Shown here one piece after another: positions 1-10,517 of a stretch of 64,000 nucleotides of DNA. Position 1 is the stretch's first letter, and the number at the start of each line of letters is the position of its first letter. The DNA comes from Limonium bicolor (Eukaryota; Streptophyta; Magnoliopsida; Caryophyllales; Plumbaginaceae): the NCBI GenBank assembly GCA_023374045.1, contig CM041777.1, positions 102,998,046 through 103,062,045 of the forward strand, in the 5' to 3' direction. The notes under the pieces are model-generated. The model saw nothing but the letters and a program-made list of their open reading frames with translations. It ran no database searches and was not told the origin of the DNA. A program made the translations under genes and the position numbers.

Positions 1-68
1 ATCAATCAAGCTCAGTAAACTGATAGATGGTAAAAATATATTCTTATAAATATGATTCGATAAGAACG
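1..68. repeat. Tandem ~274-bp repeat array, left end
   Basis: These bases match the part of the ~274-bp unit that ends in GATTCGATAAGAACG. They continue directly into the array at 6683 once the CACTA element is removed. The array enters from outside the window, so its full size is unknown. Confidence 0.85.
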
Positions 69-460
69 CACTAGTGCAGAAAATGTTTTTTACCACGGTA
101 TTTTGCCTATATACCACGGTTCCAAACCGTGGTTAATACGCGCGTCGTATATTCGAAAATGACTATAAACCACGGTTCAAAACCGTCGTTTGAAAGCCAG
201 AGTATAAACCACGGTTGTCCGAAGACCGTCGTTTATAGCCGTTTCTGTCGGCGGGAAAGACCGATTTTATACCACGGTTTGGCTTGATATCCGTGGTATA
301 TAAGACTTATATACGACGGTTCGGAAACATAACCGTGGTATATAAACCGTTTCCATTTCATTTTATACGACGGTTTTCTAATCAACCGTGGTTTAAAACG
401 TCGTTCCATTTAATTTTAAACACGGTTTTTATCATAACCGTGGTTTTTTTTTTTTTTTTA
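69..460. repeat. CACTA subterminal repeat region, left
   Basis: A dense cluster of ACCACGG(T/C), AACCGTGGTT and AACCGTCGTTT words in both orientations, spaced about 10-40 bases. Several adjacent words form imperfect inverted pairs, for example around 100-140 and 360-450. Confidence 0.85.
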
Positions 461-986
461 GTTTTTCTTGTTTTTTTAGCCTCTACCATGTGTTTTCCAA
501 CACAACCCAATTTACAATCACATATACAACCTGTACAGGGCATCCAACTGGTATTGCCCTTTGGTAACCAACCACACTACATATGACCATAAACCAAGTT
601 GCCAATTTGAATTGAAACATCGAAAACGAATTGCAAACAAACCCATTCACACTTTCAAAAATAAGAGAGAGTTGAACTTTACAAACTTGAGAGTCTACGT
701 TGCTTCAGCACAAACAAAAGTGTAAGTCTAACAACACTAGGATAAGATCTAAGAACGCTCAAGTAATTTTTACACCAAAACTGTGATAAATGATCTCTTA
801 CAAAGTCCAGATCCCCTTTGGAATACGCGCCCCGTGCTTTTGTGAAAAAAGAAACGATATGTCCACAAAAAGAAACTAATCATCATTAATACACACAATT
901 TTATTTAAAATGCAATAACTTTAACTACAACTTTGATTGGTATATATGGGTTACCTTTTCATCATCATCAAGCGTGTCAATATTTG
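461..986. other. CACTA interior without recognisable gene
   Basis: AT-rich sequence just inside the left subterminal repeats. I see no conserved reading frame. On the minus strand it lies downstream of the Ulp1-like remnant and could hold its last exon or 3' UTR. Confidence 0.5.
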
Positions 987-1700
987 AACAATCTCGTACA
1001 TGTACCGCATCACATAATAGCCACAACCGTGAATCAGGCTGTTTAGGACACTGTCATCACACCATCCATGGATACCAACTTTAGACAGATCAAGAAATTA
1101 AACGTTCAACTTAATACAAAAATGCATAAACTAAATGATTACTTACACGTATGTATTGGAAGTTCAAGATGGAGAATGGTTTCTTCTCATCACTTAAACC
1201 AAGCTTATGGCCCCTGCATAAATATAGCATTTTTAATGAAGCCATTTAATGCCAATAATCCAGGACAAACTTAAATAAATACATAATGCATTAAAATTTT
1301 AAATACTCACTCTTCAAATATTTCTCTATAGCGATCTCTCGAAGGCCATCAGCGCCAATGGGTCTAGTATCAACAAATGAGGTGTCGATACACACACACC
1401 ATCAACATCCAAGGATTGCTACCACATGTAAAACAAAGAATGTGTTGTAGAAAAAATATTTTTATTTATCACATATGTAATTGGGAAGCAAAAAAATTCA
1501 AGTTATTGTGTACTTACATCTGATGATATGGGATCAGCAAATATTTACTTCCTCTTCGCACCGTAGCACAAATCCCCGCCTCACGTGTTGTGCACATCCT
1601 TGATCATCCAATGCGGCCTGACTTGCTGACATCAATTGCGGACACAAGAAAGTGATGGAATCTAATCTCTTGTTCGATATCAGTCTAGCAGTCAAACACC
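987..1700 (-). pseudogene. Ulp1-like (C48) cysteine protease remnant in CACTA
   Basis: On the minus strand, 987-1025 reads CGYYVMRYMYEIV, which matches the region around the catalytic cysteine of plant Ulp1/C48 proteases. The same frame runs back through DDSVLNSLIHG and is followed by a good donor (AAAAG|GTAACC). Further upstream on that strand, 1330-1440 has VDGVCVSTPHLLILDPL, resembling the strand with the catalytic aspartate. A segment at about 1510-1690 has FLCPQLMSASQAALDD and KYLLIPYHQ, which normally precede the catalytic HW. These pieces lie in different frames with stop codons and probable introns between them, so the gene is broken. Plant CACTA elements carrying Ulp1-like genes are known (the Kaonashi type). 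In active relatives the protein is thought to remove SUMO-like modifiers. I infer the order and function from motifs only. Confidence 0.6.
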
Positions 1701-2476
1701 TAAACAACATTTTTTCAAAAGATATGTTAAATAGCTTAAAAAATGAAAAGATAATTTAATAATTTAAAAGATACTTACACACAATAGGCCTGAATCACAG
1801 AGATGTTTAAGCATGTCTCCCATCAAAAATTCTCTTAGATCGCTCACGGTAATCATCAGATCTAAGGGCTCGGGGGAGTGGAAAATATGCTGAGACACTT
1901 TCATGTTGAAGTTGGTGACAGACTGCTCCCTCGTCATGAAAAAATCATACAACATTCTCTGTCTGTCTATCAACTTCTTCTGATACTTGGGGTCAGAATG
2001 GGGGATCTCCTAGGAGTCATATCGAAAGGTTTCACCACTTCCTTTCTCACCTTTGACTCTCCTCATTTGATTTTACCACTCCCATCCCCTTATCCACTTT
2101 CCTCTTTTAACCGGTTTAATTCCTTATCAATCTAATAATATAAAAATTTAAACATATCAGTCAACAATCAAGTTAAAAAATAAACAGTAAGCATGTAAAT
2201 AGTTTACCTTGCCACTGACATCAATGAGAGAATATGGCCATGGAACAACTGAAGATTCTGCTTGACCTAATTTACTCCACTGATTTCCACTCCAACGGAA
2301 GCGGAGAGTCCTCATGGCCTCGCACAACGTTGTCTACCAACACACGAGCGTGGAGAGGTGGGATGGCTTGAAATGTACTACAGTGTTCGGTCCGATCTGT
2401 AAAACCCACCGAATGCAACATGCATCAGTCCCACCATCCAACACTTGAAACAGATTGCATGATTTAGCCACATACA
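1701..2476 (-). other. Upstream exons of the CACTA Ulp1-like gene, uncertain
   Basis: Mostly AT-rich with short open stretches on the minus strand. One at about 2215-2330 reads CEAMRTLRFRWSGNQWSKL and ends at a plausible donor (GGCAAG|GTAAAC). This is probably an exon between the TnpA-like and Ulp1-like parts, but I do not recognise the domain. Confidence 0.35.
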
Positions 2477-2539
2477 TCAACTCACAATAGTAAGCAAGCT
2501 AATAAAATTATATTGTTTAAAAGTAATGTTAAAATAACT

Positions 2540-4169
2540 AAGGAGGAAAAAAGAACAAACCGAAAGGTTTTGATAAGGAAATGTGTCTCTGATAGAAGAA
2601 GAAGGTGGAGGATGATCGACCATCGGAGTATCCGCCGTCGTGGTAGGAGCATCGACCATCGGAGTGTCCGCCGTCATGGTAGGAGCATCGACCATCGGAG
2701 TGTCCGCCGTCGTGGTAGGAGCATCGACCATCGGAGTGTCCTCCGTCATGGTAGGAGCAGACGCCGGTGTAGCAGTAGGTGCCGATGTAGGATCGTCGGC
2801 CACTGTCGATGTATCCGCCTTCGCGGTAGAAGCAGACACCGGTGTAGGGGTAGGTGTCGGTGTAGGACCATGCACCCGGCCCAATACTAAAGCCTCCAGT
2901 CTTCGTAGGCTCCTCGTAGGTTTGACGCTCCTCAGCGTGACGTCTTTCCGACTCCTCCAACCGGTCAGCGTGACGTCTTTCTGACTCCTCCAACCGGTCA
3001 TGCACCCGTTCATCCACCATTCTCTCTATCATTTCAGCCTGTGGTACTCTCGATCGAGACATAGGAAACACGTCTTTTTGGCAAACTTCCCCTCCAAGCC
3101 CCCGCACTCGCCCTGGATGATCCTTTTGCCCAAGGGCCTTATTCAGTGGATCATCCTGAGACGGAGGGGCCGGAACCATCTCCCATCGCTCAGTAGATCC
3201 AGACTATTTTAAATTAACAAAAATATTAGAAATGAACTTACTAATTAGTAAACAACAACTTTTAAATATATATATACTTACAATCTTTGAAGCCAACTCA
3301 GCAGTCTCGCTCTGCGGGAACACATATACTCCCTCGTCATTTTTCTTCATGCGACCCAGCATAAATGTCTGCACCCTACTTGCATCGTCAACATTTTCAA
3401 TAACTGACTGAGTGCCGTCTTCATTAGTTTTCGTCAGTAAGCCCTCGCTCTTCCACTTCTCCAACCGCCCCGTATATCCAGCTCGCCCCATGAAGTGCTT
3501 ATATATATTCTTCGCCCGGTTACGTCTCGCTTGTTCTTGACGTAACTGTTATAAAATTTGTATATTTGTAAGTTATACATAATAATAAAAATATTTGTCA
3601 AATTTTATTCCTTAAATAATTAAGAAAAAATAATTGTAAAAGTACCTTAAACTCTTCAGTGTGGCGATGGTCATAGAATATCTTCCAGTCCTCCTCCGTG
3701 ATCATACCATCATACACTACCCACGGCGGTGACCTTTTGGAGCCCGGTTTGTTAATCCAACCGTCTACAAACCGATGCTTGTACTGTCGCAGCGATGTTG
3801 CTAGAAGTGATTCAATCTTCGTCCGAAGTTCATCCGCGACTTTGTACTTCTTCTGCACCATCTGCCACATGATGTCTTTGCCTGCCTTTTCTTGATCTTT
3901 CAATCCTTATTAACCGAGCAATGGGATTTTACCATCAATCCCAAGTAAGAAGCAAACTGCTGCTTCGACCCACCACGATGTCGGAGGTACTTGTCCCAAA
4001 CCAAATCGATGGGAGAATCCTTCTTCACCTTCAATCCACGGGTCGGTCCACGTCCCTTCCGAGGGTTTTGAGAAGTAGATGCAGCTGGTGGTTCTTCAGC
4101 AGGGACGTCATCGTCAATATCATCCAACCCCAACAGTAAGTCCTCTTCGACTCTATCGTCAGGATCCAT
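2540..4169 (-). pseudogene. TnpA-like protein, Transposase_24 (Ptta/En/Spm), broken
   Basis: The minus strand encodes a protein of the Transposase_24 family. These TnpA-like proteins bind the subterminal repeats and help TnpD excise the element. The likely start is the ATG at 4169 (MDPDDRVEEDLLLG), just after an acceptor-like TTTTTCAG. Exon 1 runs to 3646 and includes IDLVWDKYLRHRGG and WQMVQKKYKV. It has a frameshift near 3903 where one frame ends and the next begins. Exon 2 (3545-3282) carries RAGYTGRLEKWKSEG and FMLGRMKKNDEGVYV. The two introns, 3546-3645 (100 bp) and 3204-3281 (78 bp), have GT-AG ends. Exon 3 starts at 3203 and encodes a charged coiled-coil repeat (DRLEESERRHA twice) and then a Thr/Pro-rich repetitive tail. 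Neighbours inside the element are the Ulp1 remnant downstream and the GC-rich leader upstream. Confidence 0.75.
2614..2760. repeat. 36-bp minisatellite in TnpA-like exon
   Basis: About four copies of a 36-bp unit containing GGTAGGAGCATCGACCATCG. The unit is a multiple of three, so several frames on both strands stay open. On the minus strand one frame reads ADTPMVDAPTTT repeatedly. A second small duplication, two 33-bp units, lies at 2934-2999. Confidence 0.85.
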
Positions 4170-5990
4170 AATCTGAAAAATAATCAAAAATTAACAAGGT
4201 TAATACGAACATCTACTGAATCAAATGTTGAAAAATGACAAAAATGAAATATATTTAATATTGTCAACCAGACTTACAAAATAACATTTCATTGTTTAAT
4301 AGAAAAAGAAAAATAAATTGAAACGTTTTAAACACCAACCTGATGAGTACTGGATGGTCAGCTAGCGCAGACAACACAGAAGAAGGAGAAGTAGGCAAAT
4401 GCTCTTGCGCGTAGTATATAACACCTATTCAATGAAATTAGAATAAAGTTAAATTCTGGAAAAAATTTGGCATGACTTTTACGTATTTTTAGGTACTCCA
4501 CACTTTTTTATATATGCAAATCCAAACACAATAACAACATTCTCAGCAAAACGCACACAATAGACATCATCAGAATGGGAAGCATGCATATATTTATGTC
4601 AAGCAGCAGTAGTTTAGAGTAGTAGATCACTCAAATTAATAAGAATGCCAGAATACTACCGTGGGTTCAGATCAGGCAAGCCGGTGGCAGAGGTTGACGT
4701 GCGTGGCAGCAGTTAGGGTGACAACCGGTCTCGTCAGATATTCAAGACTACGACTTCAATCAAGAAATGATAAGTTCATCTTAAAAGTTATAAAAACAAT
4801 CAAAAATGGTATTGTGCAAGAGATGAAAAAATTTAAAACTGTGAGTAATTCTATGTTTGAATTAATTTTCCATTGTTTAATAGAAAAACAAGAATAATTT
4901 TGAAACATTTAAATACCAACCTGATGAGTACTGATGGTCAGCTAGCGGTAGGTAGAGGAAGAAGAAACGGGATGTAGTAACACCTAATGATATTATGATA
5001 AGGTTATAATAAAAAACATGAATAATTGAACAAATGAACAAACGAATAAATTTTGAACAAACCATGTTTTTGAATCATTCTTAAAATATTAACCAAGTGA
5101 GTAGTGATGGTCAACTCGGAAATGGGATGGAAGAGGAATTTTTCAACTGTAGTAACACACCACCTATCCAATGAAATTAGAATAAGGTTTAATTCTGGAA
5201 AAAATTTGGCATGACCATTGCGTATTTTTAGATACCCCACACCTTTTTTGGCAAAAACAAACACAATAGCAGCATCAGATCAAGGTTCAAGTGATTCCCA
5301 ATGTTGACTAGTACACTCCATTTATCCAGTAATCCAAATTTTACATAGAACTCTATCGTCATACTTTCGCTCAAACAAACTGGAATGTCCAGAAACCTTA
5401 TTTCAAATTCGAAACCTTAAACTTTAATTTGAACCATAATTCGGTTTTAGTGTTGCTAATTAGCATAACCGCATCAAGATAAAAAAATATAATCCAACTA
5501 AATACATTGTTTGAATTTGTGAACTTCCATAATTTAAGGAATTAGTAAACACTCACCCGAAAACACTAAATCCAGAATCGACCAACCACAACCAATTTTC
5601 CAAAATCATCAAAACCACAGAAGTAATCTTCCACAATAATCACAAGATTTTGCCTAATTTTCAAGTTGCACAAACATCAAAACAATCCAGATCTGTGTAC
5701 ACCACTGTAATCACGAGTAACCCATTTTTTCTCAGATCAATTCACAACATCAAACAATTAAAATTCTGGACAATATCATAAGCAATTTAAAGTTCATGTT
5801 AACTGACATATATACATATACGGTTAGATTTATAACCTTTGGGGTTATGGGGTGGATTTTTGGCCTCAGATTTCAGTCCTGTTCGAAGCAAGGGGGCAAG
5901 GTTAGTGTTTCGTTTCCAAATCTGGAAACAAAATGTAAAGTTTTAAGGTTAATAGATATGTGAACTTACTTTTTTTTCTCTGTTTCATTC
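4170..5990. other. CACTA interior, leader and intron of minus-strand gene
   Basis: AT-rich DNA without a recognisable coding domain. A segment with GATGAGTACTG(G)ATGGTCAGCTAGCG occurs twice (4342-4365, 4923-4945) and a related form once more at about 5100, so there is internal duplication of ~600-bp spaced blocks. The segments at 4430-4520 and 5165-5240 are also near copies. I read this as the 5' leader of the TnpA-like gene. Confidence 0.5.
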
Positions 5991-6319
5991 ATGTTTTCAG
6001 GTGTGGTCGATCTGGGCGCGGCTTGTCGATGGCGACGGAGAAGCTGGGACGACGAGTGGGGCGGAACTGGTGGCGCAGACCGTCGGAGCTAGGCGTCGTC
6101 GATCTCGGGCGCGGCTTGTCGATGGCGAACTGGACTTGGCGACGGAGAAGCTGGGACGATGAAGCAGAGGTGGGCGACGGCGGGTTAACGACGGCAAGGG
6201 TGGTGGGGAGGTGGTGGGGCGACGGCGAGTTAAGGAGCTAAAACGCGGGAGAAATTCAAAGCAGAGAGAGGGAAAAATCGAGCGAGGAAGAAGAAGAAAG
6301 GTCGGGGCGGGGTTTTAAG
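5991..6319. other. GC-rich leader near the CACTA 5' end
   Basis: A GC-rich stretch with internally repeated words (GGGCGCGGCTTGTCGATGGCGA occurs twice in near-identical form). Open frames exist on both strands but look like composition effects. It lies just inside the end from which the minus-strand genes would be transcribed, so it may be promoter or 5' UTR. Confidence 0.4.
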
Positions 6320-6682
6320 TGAAAGAGTTTTAAACGACGGGTCACTCAAAAACCGTCGTTTAAAGTCGTCACTGTACCAGTTTTAAACCACGGTTCTTTA
6401 ATAACCGTCGTTTAAAATGTTACGAGGCGCGATATAAACAACGGTTACCCGGTAACCGTGGTTTATTTTATCACCGCCGAAACTATAAACGACGGTTTCT
6501 TACAAACCGTCGTTTATTAGTGCCTAAAAACCATGGTTCTCTAACCAACCGTCGTATAAAGTCTCGCGGTCAGATGTTTTGTGACGGTTTTCTTATAAAC
6601 CGTGGTATATAATGTTTAAACCACGGTTCCCACTAAAACCGTGGTTTAAATGGCGTCACATAAAATCTTTTTTCTACTAGTG
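6320..6682. repeat. CACTA subterminal repeat region, right
   Basis: Many AACCGTCGTTTA, ACCACGGTT and AACCGTGGTTTA words in both orientations, mirroring the left end. It stops at the terminal CTACTAGTG. Confidence 0.85.
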
Positions 6683-8853
6683 ACGGTTAAAGGAAAAAAT
6701 ATATAACAGTTAGTGTCATCATTTTAAAAATGGGGTGGAAACAAGTATAGAAGGTTGTGTGCATGTTTCTAATTATCAGTGGAAACGTTTATAAATTATT
6801 GTAAATACGTAAAAACCAAGGTAAACAAATACGTAAAATTGAATCCAACAACTCAATTTATCGTTTCTAAACATTTATCATGTTTATCAATCAGTCAACC
6901 TCTGTAAACTGATAAAGTCTAAGAAAATATTCTTATGCACCATGATTCGATAAGAATGGTCATAGGATCAGATATATAACATTTAGTGTCCATTTTTTAT
7001 AAAATGGGGATGAAACAATTATAGAAGGTTATGTACATGTTTCTAATCATCAATGGAAACGTTTATAAGTTATCGTGGATACGTAAAATCAAGGTTAACA
7101 AATACGTAAAATCGAATGCAACACCTCAGTTTATTGTTTCTAAACATTTATATGGTTTATCAATCAATCAAGCTCTGTAACTGATTAATTCTAAGAAAAT
7201 ATTCTTATGCACCATGATTCGATACGAATGGTCGTAGGATCAGATATATAACAGTTATTGTCCATTTTTTATAAAATGGGGATGGAATCAATTATTGAAG
7301 GTTATGTACATGTTTATAATCATCAATGGAAACGTTTATAAGTTATCGTGGATACATAAAAATCAAGGTTAACAAATACGTAAAATCGAATGCAACACCT
7401 CAGTTTATCGTTTCTAAACATTTATATGGTTTATCAATCAGTCAAGCTTTGTAAACTGATAAAATCTAAGAAAATATTCTTATGCAGCATGATTCGATAA
7501 GAATGGTCGTAGGATCAGATGTATAACAGTTAGAGCCATTTTTTATAAAATGGGGATGGAAACAATTATAGAAGGTTATGTACATGTTTCTAATCATCAA
7601 TGGAAACATTTATAAGTTATCATGGATACGTAAAAACCAAGATTAACAAATACGTAAAATCGAATGCAACACCTTAGTTTATCGTTTCTAAACATTTATA
7701 TGTTTTATCAATCAGTCAAGCTCTGTAAACTGATAAATCTAAGAAAATATTCTTATGCACCATGATTCGATAAGAATGGTCATAGGATCAGAAATATAAC
7801 AGTTAGTGTCCATTTTTTATAAAATGGGGATGAAACAATTATAGAAGGTTATGTACATGTTTCTAATCATCAATGGAAACGTTTATAAGTTATCATGGAT
7901 ACGTAAAATCAAGGTTAACAAATACGTAAAATCGAATGCAACACCTCAGTTTATCGTTGCTAAACTTTTATATGGTTTATCAATCAGTCAAGCTCTGTAA
8001 ACTGATAAAATCTAAGAAAATATTCTTATGTACCATGATTCGATAAGAATGGTCATAGGATCAAATATATAACAGTTAGTGTACAGTGTTTATAAAATGG
8101 GGATGGAAACAATTATAGAAGGTTATGTACATGTTTCTAATCATCAATGGAAACATTTATAAGTTATCGTGGATATGTAAAAACCAAAGTAAATAAATAC
8201 GTAAAATTGAATCCAACAACTCAATTTATCATTTCCAAACATTTATTAGGTTTATCAATCAATCAAGCTCTGTAAACTGATAAAGCCTAAAAAAATATTC
8301 TTATAGACCATGATTCGATAAGAACGGTCATAGGATCAGATATATAACAATTGGTGTCATCATTTTTAAAAATGGGAATGAAAACGATTTTAGAAGGTTG
8401 TGTACATGTTTCTAATCATCAGTGGAAATATTTATAAGTTATCGTGGATACGTAAAAACCAAGGTAAAAAAGTATGTAAAATTGAACCCAACAACTTAAT
8501 TTATCGTTTCTAAACATTTCTTAGAATTATCAATCAGTCAAGCTTTGTAAACTGATAAAGGTTAAGAAAATATTCTTATACACCATGATGCGATTATAAC
8601 GGCCATGGGGACAAATATATAAGAGTCAGTATAATCTTCTATAATAGTGATGAAAACGATTATAAATGTTATGTACATGTTCCAAATTATCAGTGGAAAC
8701 ATTTATAAGTTATCGTGGATACACAAAAATCAAGGTTAACAAATACGTAAAATAGAATCCAACACCTTAGTTTATTGTTTCAAAACGTTTCTAGCCCTTC
8801 GGGTTTATCTATCAGTGAAGCTTAAACTGATAAATGATAAGAAAATATATTGT
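6683..8853. repeat. Tandem array, ~274-bp unit, about eight copies
   Basis: The landmark CATGATTCGATAAGAA recurs at 6941, 7213, 7488, 7761, 8034, 8309 and 8584, giving spacings of 272-275 bp. Each unit also contains GGTTATGTACATGTTTCTAATCATC-like and GGATACGTAAAA words. Units diverge more toward the right end, where the last copy fades at about 8853. No coding potential is visible. With bases 1-68 this is a single array interrupted by the CACTA insertion. Confidence 0.92.
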
Positions 8854-10029
8854 TTTTACTTTACTTATTTTATAATTCATGGTTGTTTACAATTTAACTG
8901 TTATGTAGATTATGTGTATTTTTTTGCATATATTATAGTTTATTGTAGAACTTATATTTGTTTTAGGACTTATATATAATTAATTTATGATATTTAAATT
9001 TCATATTATTATAAGAGTACATATTTCCTAATTCCTAGTTGAGCCACCATATTAATAAGTCACTAATAATGTCTTGCTTATATTTTTGTTATTGTATTAA
9101 ATCAATTTCATTAGTTCATTTGTAAAAAGTTTTAAAAACTAAAAGTATAAAAACAGGAAAAAATATTATAACATACAACTTCATTAAATAAAATAAAATT
9201 TGTAATTTTCTAAAACTATATGAATATAAAATATTACTAATCTCCCTTTTTACGATATTATTATATAGTAGTGAACATTTAATAAAATTGAGTGAGTGAA
9301 AAAATGTGTGCCAAAATTCTGATTAAAAAGTGACACACATATCTGCTATATATAAATGACCTAATTCATCTACCCACATTCAAACTAACAAAAAAATAAA
9401 AAATATTAAACGGTTGTACTCTAAAAGAACAAAGGAGTACACAAGATGGAGCAGTAAAAAAAATCCTCTTATGACAAAATGAATGGATGAGATTAAAAAC
9501 TATCAACGGCCAGAATGCATTCCGTCAGGGACGGAAATATGGCATCCGTCATATTCACCGCGGCGATGATTTTGGCACCGGATCAATCAAAGTAAAGTAG
9601 AAAGAGATTATAATGAAAAATAAGTAACTAGTTTAATTTTTTTTAATAATTGAGGGACGACGCCTAATACACCGCAAGAGCGGGTCAATAGCAAAACCAA
9701 CAAAGTCAATAAACAAAGTCACCCATACTTTTCTAGATGTACCATTTCTATCTGTAATGAGGCTACCCCAGCCCTTAACACTTAGTTCTTGCTCTACTAA
9801 GAACCTTACAAGCATGAGAAAATTTGCTAAAGCCCAAGAGGCATTTCTTTGACCCCACCTCCCTCCTGGAATTTGTAACATCGCTCTCTAATTGAAGTGA
9901 TTAGGTGGCAATTTCAAATTCCATGTAGAAATTTGTGGTGTATCGTTCTTTGAGGCGATTTGGGGTTACTCTCTTAATGTAACGTCATCTTCAGTGGTTC
10001 CGTGGTTCCGTCCTCAACGTCGTGATGCT
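8854..10029. other. AT-rich intergenic DNA
   Basis: No gene recognised. A short minus-strand open frame at 9633-9881 has no similarity I can name. The last part leads into the LINE fragment. Confidence 0.5.
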
Positions 10030-10500
10030 CAGCTGCTCCAGTGCGGCTCAAATTCTTAAATTTAGAGTGGTTGTTGCTAGAAGAGGTAGAAGTGGTGGTC
10101 TATGGCATATGTGGACCAATGAGATGAATTATTCTCTTTTTTCTTAGTCTCAGCAGCATATGTCTGTAGTTATCAGATTTCCTAGAAATCTTCAATTCAT
10201 TTTTACTAGGTTATATGGGTGGGCCAAGAGTCTAAAGTACTTGTCTTGGAAGCTCATTCTTTTACTCAAAAAGCAGGTCTCCCTCTCTTAGGTGATAGCT
10301 GGTGACTTCAATCAGATCCTTTATGCTTTTGAAAAGAACAAACTCATATGCTTCCCTTCAGGATTGCTATTTTTGAATGTGATCTGCATGATATTGGCCT
10401 TTTGGGTGCGAGTTGTACTTATACTAATTGTTAAGAAGGTGAGTTCAGCTCCCATAAAGTATCTACTCTTCTGATGGGATGAATCTCTTTCCTAATATAG
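10030..10500 (+). pseudogene. LINE endonuclease-domain fragment
   Basis: Translated pieces read GRSGGLWHMW (10087-10120 region) and later VIAGDFNQIL (10290-10320). These match the conserved GRSGGL and GDFNEIL motifs of the AP-endonuclease domain at the start of plant L1-type LINE ORF2. There are frame breaks and stops, and no reverse transcriptase follows because the probable LTR at 10518 begins here. It is a short dead fragment. Confidence 0.7.
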
Positions 10501-10517
10501 TGAGATTCTGAGTATTG

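Larger units (their letters stand above)
69..6682 (-). mobile_element. CACTA (En/Spm) DNA transposon, non-autonomous
   Basis: The element begins CACTAGTGCAGAAA at 69 and ends CTACTAGTG at 6682, so both ends carry the inverted CACTAGT terminus. It is flanked by the 3-bp duplication ACG (66-68 and 6683-6685). The neighbouring array units give the empty site AAGAACGGTCAT, which confirms both boundaries. Both ends hold many copies of short subterminal motifs (ACCACGGTT, AACCGTCGTT) in both orientations, typical binding sites for the TnpA-type protein. Genes run on the minus strand: a TnpA-like (Transposase_24) gene followed by a Ulp1-like protease remnant. I see no TnpD catalytic transposase (Transposase_21), so movement would need help from another copy. 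The 6614-bp length is modest for a coding CACTA element. Confidence 0.93.

Noticed and set aside
2513..2984. Plus-strand open frames (Arg/His-rich and Val/Gly-rich) in the CACTA element
   Set aside because: Shadows of the minus-strand TnpA-like exon and its 36-bp repeat.
5960..6241. Plus-strand 93-residue frame in the GC-rich CACTA segment
   Set aside because: Arg/Trp/Gly-rich low-complexity product from repeated GC-rich words, opposite to the element's genes, no domain.
1..8853. Centromeric satellite
   Set aside because: The array is only about eight diverged units here and no copy-number evidence is available.
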